From contig NC_015677.1 of the NCBI RefSeq assembly GCF_000215705.1, positions 3,360,001 through 3,424,000 on the forward strand: a stretch of 64,000 nucleotides of DNA, written 5' to 3'. Each line of letters begins with the position of its first letter. The stretch's first letter is position 1. Below, in pieces: positions 8,370 to 17,432 of this stretch. The position numbers and the translations under genes are program-made. Source of the DNA: Ramlibacter tataouinensis TTB310 (lineage in GTDB: Bacteria; Pseudomonadota; Gammaproteobacteria; Burkholderiales; Burkholderiaceae_C). The notes beneath the pieces are model-generated. The model had not been told where the DNA came from. It did not search any database and saw only the letters and a list, made by a program, of their open reading frames with translations.

Positions 8370-9299
8370 TTAGGCGCGGTCCGCCACCCGCTCGCCGAGC
8401 AGGCCCGAGGGCCGCAGCGTGAGCATGATGATCAGCACGATGAAGGCGAAGATGTCCGAGTAGTGGCTGCCCAGCACGCCGCCGGTGACCACGCCGATGT
8501 AGCCCGAGCCGATGGACTCGATCAGCCCGAGCAGCAGGCCGCCCACCACCGCGCCGGCCAGGTTGCCGATGCCGCCGAACACCGCCGCCGTGAACGCCTT
8601 GAGCCCCGGCAGGAAGCCCATGGTGTGCTGCACCGTGCCGTAGTTGGACGCGTACATGATGCCGGCGATGGTGGCCAGCACCGCGCCGATGATGAAGGTG
8701 GCCGAGATCACGGTGTCGGGCTTGACGCCCATGAGGGCCGCCACCCGCGGGTTCTCCGCGGTGGCGCGCATGGCGCGTCCCAGCCGGGTGTAGTTCACCA
8801 GGTACATCAGCACCGCCAGCGACAGCGCCGTGAGGCCCAGGATCATGATCTGCGTGGGCGTGATCACCGCGCCGCCGACCTGGATGGGCGCGGCCGGCAG
8901 CAGCGTGGGATAGGGCTTGTAGTTCGGCTTGAAGATGATCATCGCCAGCGTCTGCAGCAGGATGGACATGCCGATGGCGGTGATCAGGGGCGCCAGCTTG
9001 GGGCTGTTGCGCAGGGGGCGGTAGGCGATCTTCTCGATGGCGAAATTCAGGACCGCGGCCACCACGCAGGAGATCAGCATCGCCAGGATCAGGATGATCC
9101 AGCCGGGCGTGCCGGGCATGGACTCCTGCATGGTCACGATGATGGCCCAGCTGGTCAGGGCCCCCACCATCAGCACCTCGCCGTGGGCGAAGTTGATCAG
9201 GTTGATGATGCCGTAGACCATGGTGTAGCCCAGGGCCACCAGGGCATACATGCTGCCGAGGACCAGACCATTGATGATCTGCTGCAGCAGGATTTCCAT
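8370..9299 (-). CDS. livH: Branched-chain amino acid ABC transporter permease LivH
   Basis: First gene of the liv operon; 309-residue permease partner of LivM. Typical opening MEILLQQIINGLVLGSMYALVALGYTMVYGIINLINFAHG, then about eight membrane segments and the coupling loop TRLGRAMRATAENPRVAALMGV. The frame is open further upstream, but the ATG at 9299 gives the canonical LivH N-terminus. No livK binding-protein gene is in the window. The leader contains a terminator-like hairpin (9355-9384) directly downstream of a likely -10, so expression may be attenuated. Confidence 0.95.
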   Translation of the reverse strand: MEILLQQIINGLVLGSMYALVALGYTMVYGIINLINFAHGEVLMVGALTSWAIIVTMQESMPGTPGWIILILAMLISCVVAAVLNFAIEKIAYRPLRNSPKLAPLITAIGMSILLQTLAMIIFKPNYKPYPTLLPAAPIQVGGAVITPTQIMILGLTALSLAVLMYLVNYTRLGRAMRATAENPRVAALMGVKPDTVISATFIIGAVLATIAGIMYASNYGTVQHTMGFLPGLKAFTAAVFGGIGNLAGAVVGGLLLGLIESIGSGYIGVVTGGVLGSHYSDIFAFIVLIIMLTLRPSGLLGERVADRA

Positions 9300-9354
9300 A
9301 GACAGTTCCCCGTTGGTGATGGGTGGCGCCTTGTGGGCCGGCCAGCCATCTAGC

Positions 9355-9384
9355 AAAAAACCCGCCAAGTCCTTGAGCGGGTTT
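9355..9384 (-). terminator. Terminator-like hairpin between rarA and livH (rarA terminator or liv attenuator)
   Basis: On the minus strand AAACCCGC (9384-9377) pairs with GCGGGTTT (9365-9358) around an 11-base loop that can itself pair (AAGG/CTTG-like), then U residues continue to 9355. It can end rarA transcripts, 89 bases after the rarA stop. However, a good -10 (TACAAT, 9400-9395) lies just upstream, which would put the hairpin at the very 5' end of a liv transcript. Confidence 0.7.
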
Positions 9385-9394
9385 ACGGAGCGCG

Positions 9395-9400
9395 ATTGTA
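9395..9400 (-). promoter_or_regulatory. livH: Candidate -10 box for livHMGF
   Basis: TACAAT on the minus strand matches the sigma-70 -10 at five of six positions. A weak TTCTTA lies 17 bases upstream as a possible -35. No other plausible promoter was seen in the 50 bases between the hairpin and the livH start. Similar ACAATCGC boxes occur before trxB (15117-15122) and tctB. Confidence 0.4.
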
Positions 9401-9472
9401 GCGATGCGGCACAGCGGTAAGAATCGGTGCGCGCCGGGGTTTACCCTGCCGGCGCCTGCAGCGGCGGGCCGA

Positions 9473-10795
9473 TCAGGCCTGCTGATCCGCGTCCGGGTCC
9501 TGGCCGTTCAGCCGGCGCAGCTCGCGCAGCTTCTCGCCGATGCGGATCTCCAGGCCGCGGTCCACCGGACGGTAGAAGCGCGGCGGCTGCAGGCCTTCGG
9601 GAAAGTAGCTCTCGCCCGCCGCGAAGCCGCCGGCCTCGTCGTGCGCATAGCGGTAGCCCTTGCCGTATTCGAGCTGCTTCATGAGCTGGGTCGGCGCGTT
9701 GCGAAGGTGCAGGGGCACCGGCCGCGTGCCGTCCTTCCTGACCAGCGCCTTGGCCTCGTTGAAGGCGGCGTAGATCGCGTTGGACTTGGGCGCCACGGCA
9801 AGGTAGACCACGCATTCGGCCAGCGCCAATTCGCCCTCGGGCGAGCCCAGGCGCTCGTAGGTCTCGGCGGCGTCCAGCGCCAGGCGCAGCGCGCGCGGGT
9901 CCGCCAGGCCGATGTCCTCGCTGGCCATGCGCACCAGGCGGCGCGCCATGTAGCGCGGGTCGGCCCCGCCGTCGAGCATGCGCACGAACCAGTACAGCGA
10001 GGCGTCCGGGTCCGAGCCGCGCACGCTCTTGTGCAGGGCGCTGATGGTGTCGTAGAACTGCTCGCCGCCCTTGTCGTAGCGCCGCATGCGCTCGCCCAGC
10101 ACCTTGAGCAGCCAGTCGTCGGTGATCTGCGCGCGCCCTTCCTGGGTCGCGGCGACGGCCAGCGTCTCCAGCGTGTTGAGCAGCCGGCGGGCGTCGCCGT
10201 CGGCATAGGCGATCAGGCGGCCCTGCGCCGTGTCCTCCAGCGCCGGGACGGCGCCTATCGCCTGCGCCTTGGCCACCAGCTTCGCCAGGTCGTCCTCGGT
10301 CAGCGGCTGCAGCACGTAGACCGCGGCGCGCGACAGCAGCGCCGAGTTGACCTCGAACGAGGGGTTCTCGGTGGTGGCGCCGATGAAGGTGAACAGGCCC
10401 GACTCCACGTGCGGCAGGAAGGCGTCCTGCTGGCTCTTGTTGAAGCGGTGCACCTCGTCGACGAAGACGATGGTGCTGCGCTGCTCCAGGCCGCCCCGGG
10501 CGCGCTGCGCGGCCTCCACCGCCTCGCGGATGTCCTTGACGCCGCCCAGCACCGCGCTGATGGTGATGAACTGCGCGTCGAAGGCGTCGGCCATCAGCCG
10601 CGCGATGGTGGTCTTGCCCACGCCGGGCGGGCCCCACAGGATGCAGCTGTGCGGCTGTCCGGACTCGAAGGCGATGCGCAGCGGCATGCCCTCGCCCAGC
10701 AGGTGCTGCTGGCCGATCACCTCGCCCAGGCTTCGCGGGCGCAGGCGCTCGGCCAGCGGCTGGGACGGTGGGGTCGGGGTCTTGGCGGCGGCCAT
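9473..10795 (-). CDS. rarA: Replication-associated recombination protein A (AAA+ ATPase)
   Basis: RarA/MgsA, a clamp-loader-like AAA+ ATPase that acts at stalled replication forks with SSB. It has 440 residues, near the family's usual size. Walker A GPPGVGKTT (about 54-62), Walker B IVFVDEVHRFNKSQQDAFLP, sensor I ATTENPSFEVNSALLSR, and the RarA-specific C-terminal tetramerisation region (YDKGGEQFYDTISALHKSVRGSDPDASLYW). In many proteobacteria rarA follows lolA; here lolA and ftsK lie just upstream but are separated by a small divergent membrane-protein gene. The start is 36 bases from that divergent gene. Confidence 0.96.
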   Translation of the reverse strand: MAAAKTPTPPSQPLAERLRPRSLGEVIGQQHLLGEGMPLRIAFESGQPHSCILWGPPGVGKTTIARLMADAFDAQFITISAVLGGVKDIREAVEAAQRARGGLEQRSTIVFVDEVHRFNKSQQDAFLPHVESGLFTFIGATTENPSFEVNSALLSRAAVYVLQPLTEDDLAKLVAKAQAIGAVPALEDTAQGRLIAYADGDARRLLNTLETLAVAATQEGRAQITDDWLLKVLGERMRRYDKGGEQFYDTISALHKSVRGSDPDASLYWFVRMLDGGADPRYMARRLVRMASEDIGLADPRALRLALDAAETYERLGSPEGELALAECVVYLAVAPKSNAIYAAFNEAKALVRKDGTRPVPLHLRNAPTQLMKQLEYGKGYRYAHDEAGGFAAGESYFPEGLQPPRFYRPVDRGLEIRIGEKLRELRRLNGQDPDADQQA

Positions 10796-10830
10796 GGGCG
10801 GGGAGGCTGGAGTTTATAGTCCGCCCCAGC

Positions 10831-11229
10831 ATGAACGCGGCACTGTGGTCCACCGTCTCCGCCCTGCTCGGCGCCCTGGTGGGCGGCGCCATCAGCTGGC
10901 TGCTCAACCGTCAGCAGTTCCAGCACCAGTTGCGCATGCAGCGCGAGCTGCACAAGACCGAGTTCATGGCCGAGGAGACCGCCCGCCTGTTCCTCAGCCA
11001 CAAGGGCTTCACCGATCGCTCGTTCGAGACGCTGCGCCGGCACCTGGGCGGCTTCGAGGACGACGAGCTGCGCAAGATCCTGGTGCGCGCCGGTGCCATG
11101 CGGGTCTACCGCGAGGACGGCTCGGAATGGTGGCGCCTGATCTCGCGCATGGACGAGTTCATCGAGCGCAAGGCGCTGGGCCGGATCGCACGCGAGATCG
11201 AGCCGGCCGACCAGGGCCGGCCGTCTTGA
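10831..11229 (+). CDS. Small membrane-anchored protein of unknown function
   Basis: A 132-residue protein I cannot name. The start at ATG 10831 gives an N-terminal membrane helix (about 6-24, STVSALLGALVGGAISWLL), then a charged, helical cytoplasmic part containing FMAEETARLFLSHKGFTDRSFETLRRHLGGFEDDELRKILVRAGA and an acidic/basic tail. The pattern (one anchor plus an HTH-like or coiled helical domain) resembles small Comamonadaceae proteins of no known role. It is divergent from rarA with only 35 bases between starts, and convergent with lolA. Confidence 0.65.
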   Translation: MNAALWSTVSALLGALVGGAISWLLNRQQFQHQLRMQRELHKTEFMAEETARLFLSHKGFTDRSFETLRRHLGGFEDDELRKILVRAGAMRVYREDGSEWWRLISRMDEFIERKALGRIAREIEPADQGRPS

Positions 11230-11235
11230 GGCCGG

Positions 11236-11868
11236 CTACTGGCGCAGCACGTCCGCGCCTGCCGGCGGCTTGAACTGGAAGGTGCCCGCCGGCAGGGGCA
11301 CGTTGGGCTGCATGCCGGTGAAGGTCATGACCGAACGCTGGCCGAAGCTGTCCAGGATCTCCAGCGCCGCCAGTTCCTTGCCGCGAAAGCCCACCAGCAC
11401 GCTGCGCAGCTGGCCGTCGCGTGCGCGGGGCGTGGCCTGCACCCACTGCAGGCCGTCGCGCTGCGGCGCCTCCTGCAGCTCGAAGTCCTTGCGCAATGCG
11501 GCCAGGTCGGGCGCGGCGGCCACCAGGGCGGCCGGCGTGGCGCCCAGCACCTGGGACTGGCTGCGCGCCGTCACCTGGTTCAGGTCCAGGTCGTGCAGCC
11601 ACAGCGTCTGGCCGTCGGCCACGATGACCTGCTCGAACGGCTTCTGGTAGTGGAAGCGGAAGCGGTTGGGCCGCTGGAACTCGAAGGTGCCGCTGGAGGT
11701 CTTGCTGCGCGCCTGCTGGCCTTCGCGCGCCGGCGCGGTCACCACCTGGGTAAAGTCGGCACTGCCGCTGTGCGCCGAGCGGACGAAGTTCTCCAGGCTT
11801 TCCAGCCCTGCGGCCTGCGCGGAGAGGGCGCACAGCGCTGTCGAAACGGAAGCGATCCAGGTTTTCAT
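11236..11868 (-). CDS. lolA: Outer-membrane lipoprotein carrier protein LolA
   Basis: Periplasmic chaperone that takes mature lipoproteins from LolCDE to LolB. It has 210 residues: a signal peptide (MKTWIASVSTALCALSAQA), then the LolA fold with the hallmark GTFEFQRPNRFRFHYQKPFEQVIVADGQTLWLHDLDLNQV (about 65-105). Start set at ATG 11868, because upstream in-frame codons would only add a charged extension before the signal. It follows ftsK by 69 bases on the same strand, the usual beta/gamma-proteobacterial order. LolD and a LolC/E permease are encoded at 53.0-54.9 kb. Confidence 0.95.
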   Translation of the reverse strand: MKTWIASVSTALCALSAQAAGLESLENFVRSAHSGSADFTQVVTAPAREGQQARSKTSSGTFEFQRPNRFRFHYQKPFEQVIVADGQTLWLHDLDLNQVTARSQSQVLGATPAALVAAAPDLAALRKDFELQEAPQRDGLQWVQATPRARDGQLRSVLVGFRGKELAALEILDSFGQRSVMTFTGMQPNVPLPAGTFQFKPPAGADVLRQ

Positions 11869-11937
11869 GGCGGTGGCGATGATGCTTGCGGTTGGGTTCG
11901 TCCGGCGGCGCGAAGTTCGCAACCGGATGTAGGCGGG

Positions 11938-14274
11938 CTACTCGGCGCGGCTGGGCACCAGGATCTCGCGCTGGCCCTGGCCGTTCATCGCGCTGACCAG
12001 GCCGGCGTTCTCCATGTCCTCCACCAGGCGGGCCGCGCGGTTGTAGCCGATCTTCAGGTGGCGCTGCACCAGCGAGATGCTGGCCTTGCGGTTCTTCAGC
12101 ACGATCTCCACCGCCTGGTCGTACATCGGGTCCTTCTCGCCGCCGCCACCGCCGCCCGGCAGGTCGCCGCCGGCGCCGTCCTCGTCCACCGTGCCGCCTT
12201 CCAGCACGCCCTCGATGTAGTTCGGCTCGCCGCCCTGCTCCTTCAGGTAGGCCACCACGCGGTGCACCTCCTCGTCGCTGACGAAGGCGCCGTGCACCCG
12301 CACCGGCAGGCCGGTGCCCGAGGCCATGTACAGCATGTCGCCCATGCCCAGCAGGGCTTCGGCGCCCATCTGGTCCAGGATGGTGCGGCTGTCGATCTTG
12401 CTGGAGACCTGGAACGCGATGCGGGTCGGGATGTTGGCCTTGATCAGGCCGGTGATCACGTCCACCGAGGGCCGCTGCGTGGCCAGGATCAGGTGGATGC
12501 CGGCGGCGCGCGCCTTCTGCGCCAGGCGCGCGATCAGCTCCTCGATCTTCTTGCCCACCACCATCATCAGGTCGGCCAGTTCGTCGATCACCACCACGAT
12601 GTGCGGCAGCCGCTCCAATGGCTCCGGCTGTTCGGGCGTGAGGCTGAACGGGTTGTAGATGAACTCGCCCCTGCCCTTGGCCTCGTCGATCTTGACGTTG
12701 TAGCCCGCCAGGTTGCGCACGCCCAGCTTGCTCATCAGCTTGTAGCGGCGCTCCATCTCGGCCACGCACCAGTTCAGGCCGTGCGCCGCCTGGCGCATGT
12801 CGGTGACCACCGGCGCCAGCAGGTGCGGGATGCCCTCGTAGACCGACATTTCCAGCATCTTGGGGTCTATCATCAGCAGGCGCACGTCCCGGGCCTCGGC
12901 CTTGTACAACAGGCTGAGGATCATGGCGTTGATGCCCACCGACTTGCCCGAGCCGGTGGTGCCGGCCACCAGCACGTGCGGCATCCTGGCCAGGTCGGCC
13001 ACGACCGGGTTGCCGACGATGTCCTTGCCCAGGCCCATGGTCAGCATGGACCGGGCTTCGTTGTAGACCTGCGAGCCCAGGATCTCGCTGAGCTTGATGG
13101 ACTGGCGCTTGGCGTTGGGCAGCTCCAGCGCCATGTAGTTCTTGCCCGGGATGGTCTCGATGACGCGGATGGACACCAGCGACAGCGAGCGCGCCAGGTC
13201 CTTGGCCAGGTTGACGATCTGCGAGCCCTTGACGCCGGTGGCCGGCTCGATCTCGTAGCGCGTGATCACCGGGCCGGGCTGGGCCAGCACCACGCGCACC
13301 TCGACGCCGAAATCCTTGAGCTTTTTCTCGATCAGCCGGCTGGTCATCTCCAGCGTCTCGGCCGACACCGTCTCCTGCCGCGCCTGGGCGCTGTCCAGCA
13401 GGTCGACTTGGGGCAGCTTGCTGTCGGGCATCTCGGTGAACAGCGGCTTCTGGCGCTCCTTGACCACCCGCTCGCTCTTGGGCACCTCCGCCACCACCGG
13501 CTCGATCAGCACCGGCGTGGGATGGTGCTCCTCGATCTCCACGCGCTCGACCTGCACGGTCTCCTCGCGCTCGCGGGCCGCGCGCTGGCCCAGGGCCAGG
13601 TCCTGCGCGATCTCGCGCTTCTCACGGCGCGCGGCGACGAACTCGTCCACGCGCGCGCCGATGCGCTCGGCCAGCTGGCCCCAGGAGAAACGGAACACCA
13701 CCGAGGCGGCGACCACCACCAGCGCGACGAACACCAGGCCGGAGCCGGTGAATCCCAGCCACTGCACGCCCAGCGGCCCGGTCAGATAGCCCAGCGCCCC
13801 GCCGGCATGGTCCGGCAGGCGGGCTTCGAAGCGGTACAGGCGCGACCACTCCAGCCCGGTGCTGGCGCACAGCAGCACGGCCAGCGCCAGCCAGAACGCC
13901 AGGCGGGTGAGCGAGAAACGGGGCCGGTCCATGGGCTCGCCGGTGCCGCCGCGCATCCAGCGTGCCAGCGTGGCCAGCCAGGCGCGTACCGCGGCGGCGA
14001 AGCCCCACCAGACCGAGAAACCGAGCAGGAAGTAGCTGCCGTCGGCCAGCCAGGCGCCCAGCCGGCCGCCCCAGTTCGCCACCGGCGCCCCGGAACCGGA
14101 CGTGGAGAACGCGGGATCCTGCGGCGAGTAGCTGAGCAGGGAGAGCAGCCAGAAAGTCAGGGCTGCCAGCCCCAGCACCAGCACGAATTCATGGGCGAAG
14201 CGCGCCGCACCTGCGCGCGGCGTGGCGCGGCGCTGGCCAGGAGGAGGGGCGAGAGTGTGGAGGGAATAGGTCAT
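11938..14274 (-). CDS. ftsK: DNA translocase FtsK
   Basis: Septum-located DNA pump that clears chromosome termini and activates XerCD at dif. It has 778 residues. Four N-terminal membrane helices (about 30-170) anchor it; a linker rich in Glu/Arg/Val (about 190-300, shorter than in E. coli) follows; then the alpha/beta motor with Walker [12 protein letters not shown] and Walker [14 protein letters not shown]; and the C-terminal gamma winged helix ([33 protein letters not shown]) that reads KOPS sites. A Gly/Asp-rich loop ([16 protein letters not shown]) separates motor and gamma. Start at ATG 14274. It is cotranscribed with lolA. Confidence 0.96.
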   Translation of the reverse strand: MTYSLHTLAPPPGQRRATPRAGAARFAHEFVLVLGLAALTFWLLSLLSYSPQDPAFSTSGSGAPVANWGGRLGAWLADGSYFLLGFSVWWGFAAAVRAWLATLARWMRGGTGEPMDRPRFSLTRLAFWLALAVLLCASTGLEWSRLYRFEARLPDHAGGALGYLTGPLGVQWLGFTGSGLVFVALVVVAASVVFRFSWGQLAERIGARVDEFVAARREKREIAQDLALGQRAAREREETVQVERVEIEEHHPTPVLIEPVVAEVPKSERVVKERQKPLFTEMPDSKLPQVDLLDSAQARQETVSAETLEMTSRLIEKKLKDFGVEVRVVLAQPGPVITRYEIEPATGVKGSQIVNLAKDLARSLSLVSIRVIETIPGKNYMALELPNAKRQSIKLSEILGSQVYNEARSMLTMGLGKDIVGNPVVADLARMPHVLVAGTTGSGKSVGINAMILSLLYKAEARDVRLLMIDPKMLEMSVYEGIPHLLAPVVTDMRQAAHGLNWCVAEMERRYKLMSKLGVRNLAGYNVKIDEAKGRGEFIYNPFSLTPEQPEPLERLPHIVVVIDELADLMMVVGKKIEELIARLAQKARAAGIHLILATQRPSVDVITGLIKANIPTRIAFQVSSKIDSRTILDQMGAEALLGMGDMLYMASGTGLPVRVHGAFVSDEEVHRVVAYLKEQGGEPNYIEGVLEGGTVDEDGAGGDLPGGGGGGEKDPMYDQAVEIVLKNRKASISLVQRHLKIGYNRAARLVEDMENAGLVSAMNGQGQREILVPSRAE

Positions 14275-14382
14275 GCGAAGCTCAAGCTTAGCGCTGCGGG
14301 GAGGGTCTTCGACACCGCCGCTGCGGGGCATGCGCAGGCGGCTGGTTTCCCGTGGTGCCGCGGCGACACGCTGCGCGGTGGA

Positions 14383-15057
14383 TCAGCCCAGCGTGTTGAG
14401 CCGGTCCTTGATCAGCATGGAGCCGTCGGCGCGCGTCTCGATGAAGCCGCGGTCCTCCAGGTCCTTCATCACCCGGCTGACCATCTCGCGCGAGGCCCCC
14501 ACCATCTTGGCGATGTCCTGGCGCGAGATGCGCTCGCGGATCGTCATGTTGCCTTCGCGGTCCGGCGCGGCGAATTCCAGCAGGGCCCGGGCGACCCGGC
14601 CGTACACGTCCATCAGGGCCAGCGATTCGATCTTGCGGTCGGCCTGGCGCAGGCGCTGCACCAGCCCGCGCATGACGGCATAGGCCATGGAGCTGTTCTC
14701 GGGCAGGCAGCGCGCGAACTCGGCGCGGCCCAGGGCCAGCATGTCGGTCTGAACCTCGGCGCGCACGGTGGCGGAGTGGGCTTCGTTGTCGATCAGGCTC
14801 ATCTCGCCGATGTAGTCGCCGGGCTGCAGCGTGGCCAGGATGACCTCGCGGCCGCGCTTGTCGGAGGTGACCACGCGCACGCGCCCGGTCAGGATGATGA
14901 ACAGGGTGTTGGACTTCTCCCCCTGCTCCACGATCACCTCGCCGCGCTTGAAGCGGCGCTTGGCGACCGCGTCGGCCACCGACTCCGCCTGGGCCGACGT
15001 CAGCAGCGCGAACAGCGGCACGCGGCGGATCAGCTCCAGGTTGGACAGCATCGACAT
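14383..15057 (-). CDS. Crp/Fnr-family transcriptional regulator
   Basis: A 224-residue regulator with an N-terminal cyclic-nucleotide-binding-like beta-roll (about 15-135, LFIILTGRVRVVTSDKRGREVILATLQPGDYIGEMSLID) and a C-terminal winged helix whose recognition motif is ISRQDIAKMVGASREMVSRVMKDLEDRG (about 175-202). No N-terminal cysteine cluster is present, so it is not an oxygen-sensing FNR; cAMP or another ligand is possible. The beta-roll keeps the GEMSLID phosphate-loop pattern, but Ala replaces the usual Arg of RSAT (HSATVR). Divergent from trxB; its own 5' leader holds a 9-bp hairpin (15077-15097). Confidence 0.9.
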   Translation of the reverse strand: MSMLSNLELIRRVPLFALLTSAQAESVADAVAKRRFKRGEVIVEQGEKSNTLFIILTGRVRVVTSDKRGREVILATLQPGDYIGEMSLIDNEAHSATVRAEVQTDMLALGRAEFARCLPENSSMAYAVMRGLVQRLRQADRKIESLALMDVYGRVARALLEFAAPDREGNMTIRERISRQDIAKMVGASREMVSRVMKDLEDRGFIETRADGSMLIKDRLNTLG

Positions 15058-16187
<1,130 letters not shown>

Positions 16188-16214
16188 CTGGCAGGCGCCT
16201 TACCGGCATCTCGC

Positions 16215-16220
16215 TATAAT
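16215..16220 (+). promoter_or_regulatory. rpmB: Candidate -10 box for rpmB-rpmG
   Basis: A perfect TATAAT 28 bases after the trxB stop and 122 bases before rpmB. No -35 of quality lies 16-18 bases upstream, so it may depend on flanking elements. The leader between it and rpmB has a small inverted repeat (cgcca/tggcg, about 16274-16289) and a T-run at 16318-16325. Confidence 0.5.
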
Positions 16221-16341
16221 CGCGGGCTTTGCTGCATTTAGGCCTGGGAAGGCGCTGGCAGCGGATGGGTTACCGCCACCCTACTTGGCGAGGTGAGGCG
16301 CTCGTGACAACGACCGCCGTTTTTTGACTTTGGAGTGCTTC

Positions 16342-16575
16342 ATGGCACGCGTGTGCGACGTCACGGGCAAGGGCCCGATGGTCGGGAACAACGTTTCCCA
16401 CGCCAACAACAAAACCAAGCGCCGGTTCATGCCGAACCTGCAATACCGCCGTTTCTGGGTCGAGAGCGAGAACCGCTGGGTGCGCCTGCGCGTCTCCAGC
16501 GCCGCGCTGCGCTTGATCGACAAGAACGGCATCGACAGCGTGCTGGCGGACCTGCGGGCCCGCGGCCAGGCCTAA
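16342..16575 (+). CDS. rpmB: 50S ribosomal protein L28
   Basis: Small basic large-subunit protein of 77 residues, matching the proteobacterial L28 length. Opens [29 protein letters not shown] and contains the conserved PNLQ and RVS segments. The ATG at 16342 lies after a purine-rich ggag (16332-16335). It is followed after 13 bases by rpmG, the conserved rpmB-rpmG pair. Confidence 0.98.
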   Translation: MARVCDVTGKGPMVGNNVSHANNKTKRRFMPNLQYRRFWVESENRWVRLRVSSAALRLIDKNGIDSVLADLRARGQA

Positions 16576-16588
16576 GGAGCAAGTCACC

Positions 16589-16759
16589 ATGGCAAGCAAA
16601 GGCGGACGCGAAAAGATCAAGCTGGAGTCCACCGCGGGCACCGGCCATTTCTACACCACGAGCAAGAACAAGAAGACCATGCCCGAGAAGATCTCGATCA
16701 TGAAGTTCGACCCCAAGGCTCGCAAGCACGTCGAGTACAAGGAAACCAAGCTCAAGTGA
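16589..16759 (+). CDS. rpmG: 50S ribosomal protein L33
   Basis: A 56-residue ribosomal protein read directly from the sequence. It opens [20 protein letters not shown] and ends [10 protein letters not shown]. It lacks the CxxC pairs of zinc-binding L33, so it is the zinc-independent form, as in E. coli. An AAGGAG (16574-16579) provides the ribosome binding site. Two hairpins follow immediately, the second a strong terminator. Confidence 0.97.
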   Translation: MASKGGREKIKLESTAGTGHFYTTSKNKKTMPEKISIMKFDPKARKHVEYKETKLK

Positions 16760-16765
16760 TCCCGG

Positions 16766-16785
16766 CCTCCCGCAAGCGCGGGAGG
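16766..16785 (+). other. Small hairpin after rpmG
   Basis: cctcccgc (16766-16773), loop aagc, gcgggagg (16778-16785): a perfect 8-bp stem just before the main terminator. No T-run follows it directly; it may stabilise the 3' end of the rpmBG mRNA. Confidence 0.55.
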
Positions 16786-16792
16786 TGCCATG

Positions 16793-16821
16793 AAAAAAGC
16801 CCCGCCGTGCGGGGCTTTTTT
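16793..16821 (+). terminator. Rho-independent terminator of rpmB-rpmG
   Basis: Perfect 13-bp stem aaaaaagccccgc (16793-16805), loop cgt, gcggggctttttt (16809-16821). The A/U flanks make it bidirectional in form. A near-identical copy lies at 17382-17410. Confidence 0.93.
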
Positions 16822-16925
16822 CATGGGCCGCAGCCGGCGAAAGCGCCACCGTCCCACAAGCCGGAGGCCTGGTGCGTGTCCATCATCGCTGCGGCAATCC
16901 TGCCTTGCCCTGGAGAACAGACACC

Positions 16926-17369
16926 ATGAGCATCCTCGGAAAGATCTTCGGCCGCATCTTCCCCAAAGCCAATGCCGCACAAGCGCCGGCGGCCTCCCCC
17001 ACGCCTGCGGCGGCAGCCTCGCAGCCCAATCCGGCCGTCGTGCCGCCGCAGCAGCAGCCCGCCACGAACGCGGCCGCCGCCGGTGCGGGCCCGGCCACCG
17101 CCACCATCGAGCGGGTGGACATCGAGCAGGTGCTGGAAGGCTTGGCCGCGAAGAACCCGCAAAAGCTCAATTGGCGCAATTCCATCGTTGATCTGATGAA
17201 GCTGGTCGGCATGGACAGCACGCTGCAGGAACGCCGGGAACTCGCCGACGAGCTGGGCTATACCGGTGACAAGGGCGACAGTGCGGCCATGAACATCTGG
17301 CTGCACAAGCAGGTGATGCGCCGCCTGGCGGAGAACGGCGGCAAGGTGCCGGCCGACCTCATGGATTGA
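16926..17369 (+). CDS. DUF3597 domain-containing protein
   Basis: A 147-residue protein. An N-terminal MSILGKIFGRIFPK segment is followed by an Ala/Pro/Gln-rich linker (about 18-68), then a compact conserved domain (VDIEQVLEGLAAKNPQKLNWRNSIVDLMKLVGMDSTLQERRELADELGY, ending in MNIWLHKQVMRRLAENGGKVP). This is the DUF3597 pattern; the function of the family is unknown and the fold resembles LysM-adjacent helical domains. Start at ATG 16926. It stands alone between two near-identical terminators, hence a monocistronic unit. Confidence 0.88.
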   Translation: MSILGKIFGRIFPKANAAQAPAASPTPAAAASQPNPAVVPPQQQPATNAAAAGAGPATATIERVDIEQVLEGLAAKNPQKLNWRNSIVDLMKLVGMDSTLQERRELADELGYTGDKGDSAAMNIWLHKQVMRRLAENGGKVPADLMD

Positions 17370-17381
17370 GGCGGCACCCAG

Positions 17382-17410
17382 AAAAAAGCCCCGCATCGCG
17401 GGGCTTTTTT
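17382..17410. terminator. Terminator after the DUF3597 gene
   Basis: aaaaaagccccgc (17382-17394), loop atc, gcggggctttttt (17398-17410). Perfect 13-bp stem with A and T flanks. It lies between convergent stops (17369 and 17433) and can serve both strands. The arms are identical to those of 16793-16821. Confidence 0.92.
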
Positions 17411-17432
17411 TCATCTGCGGCCGTCAGGGCCG

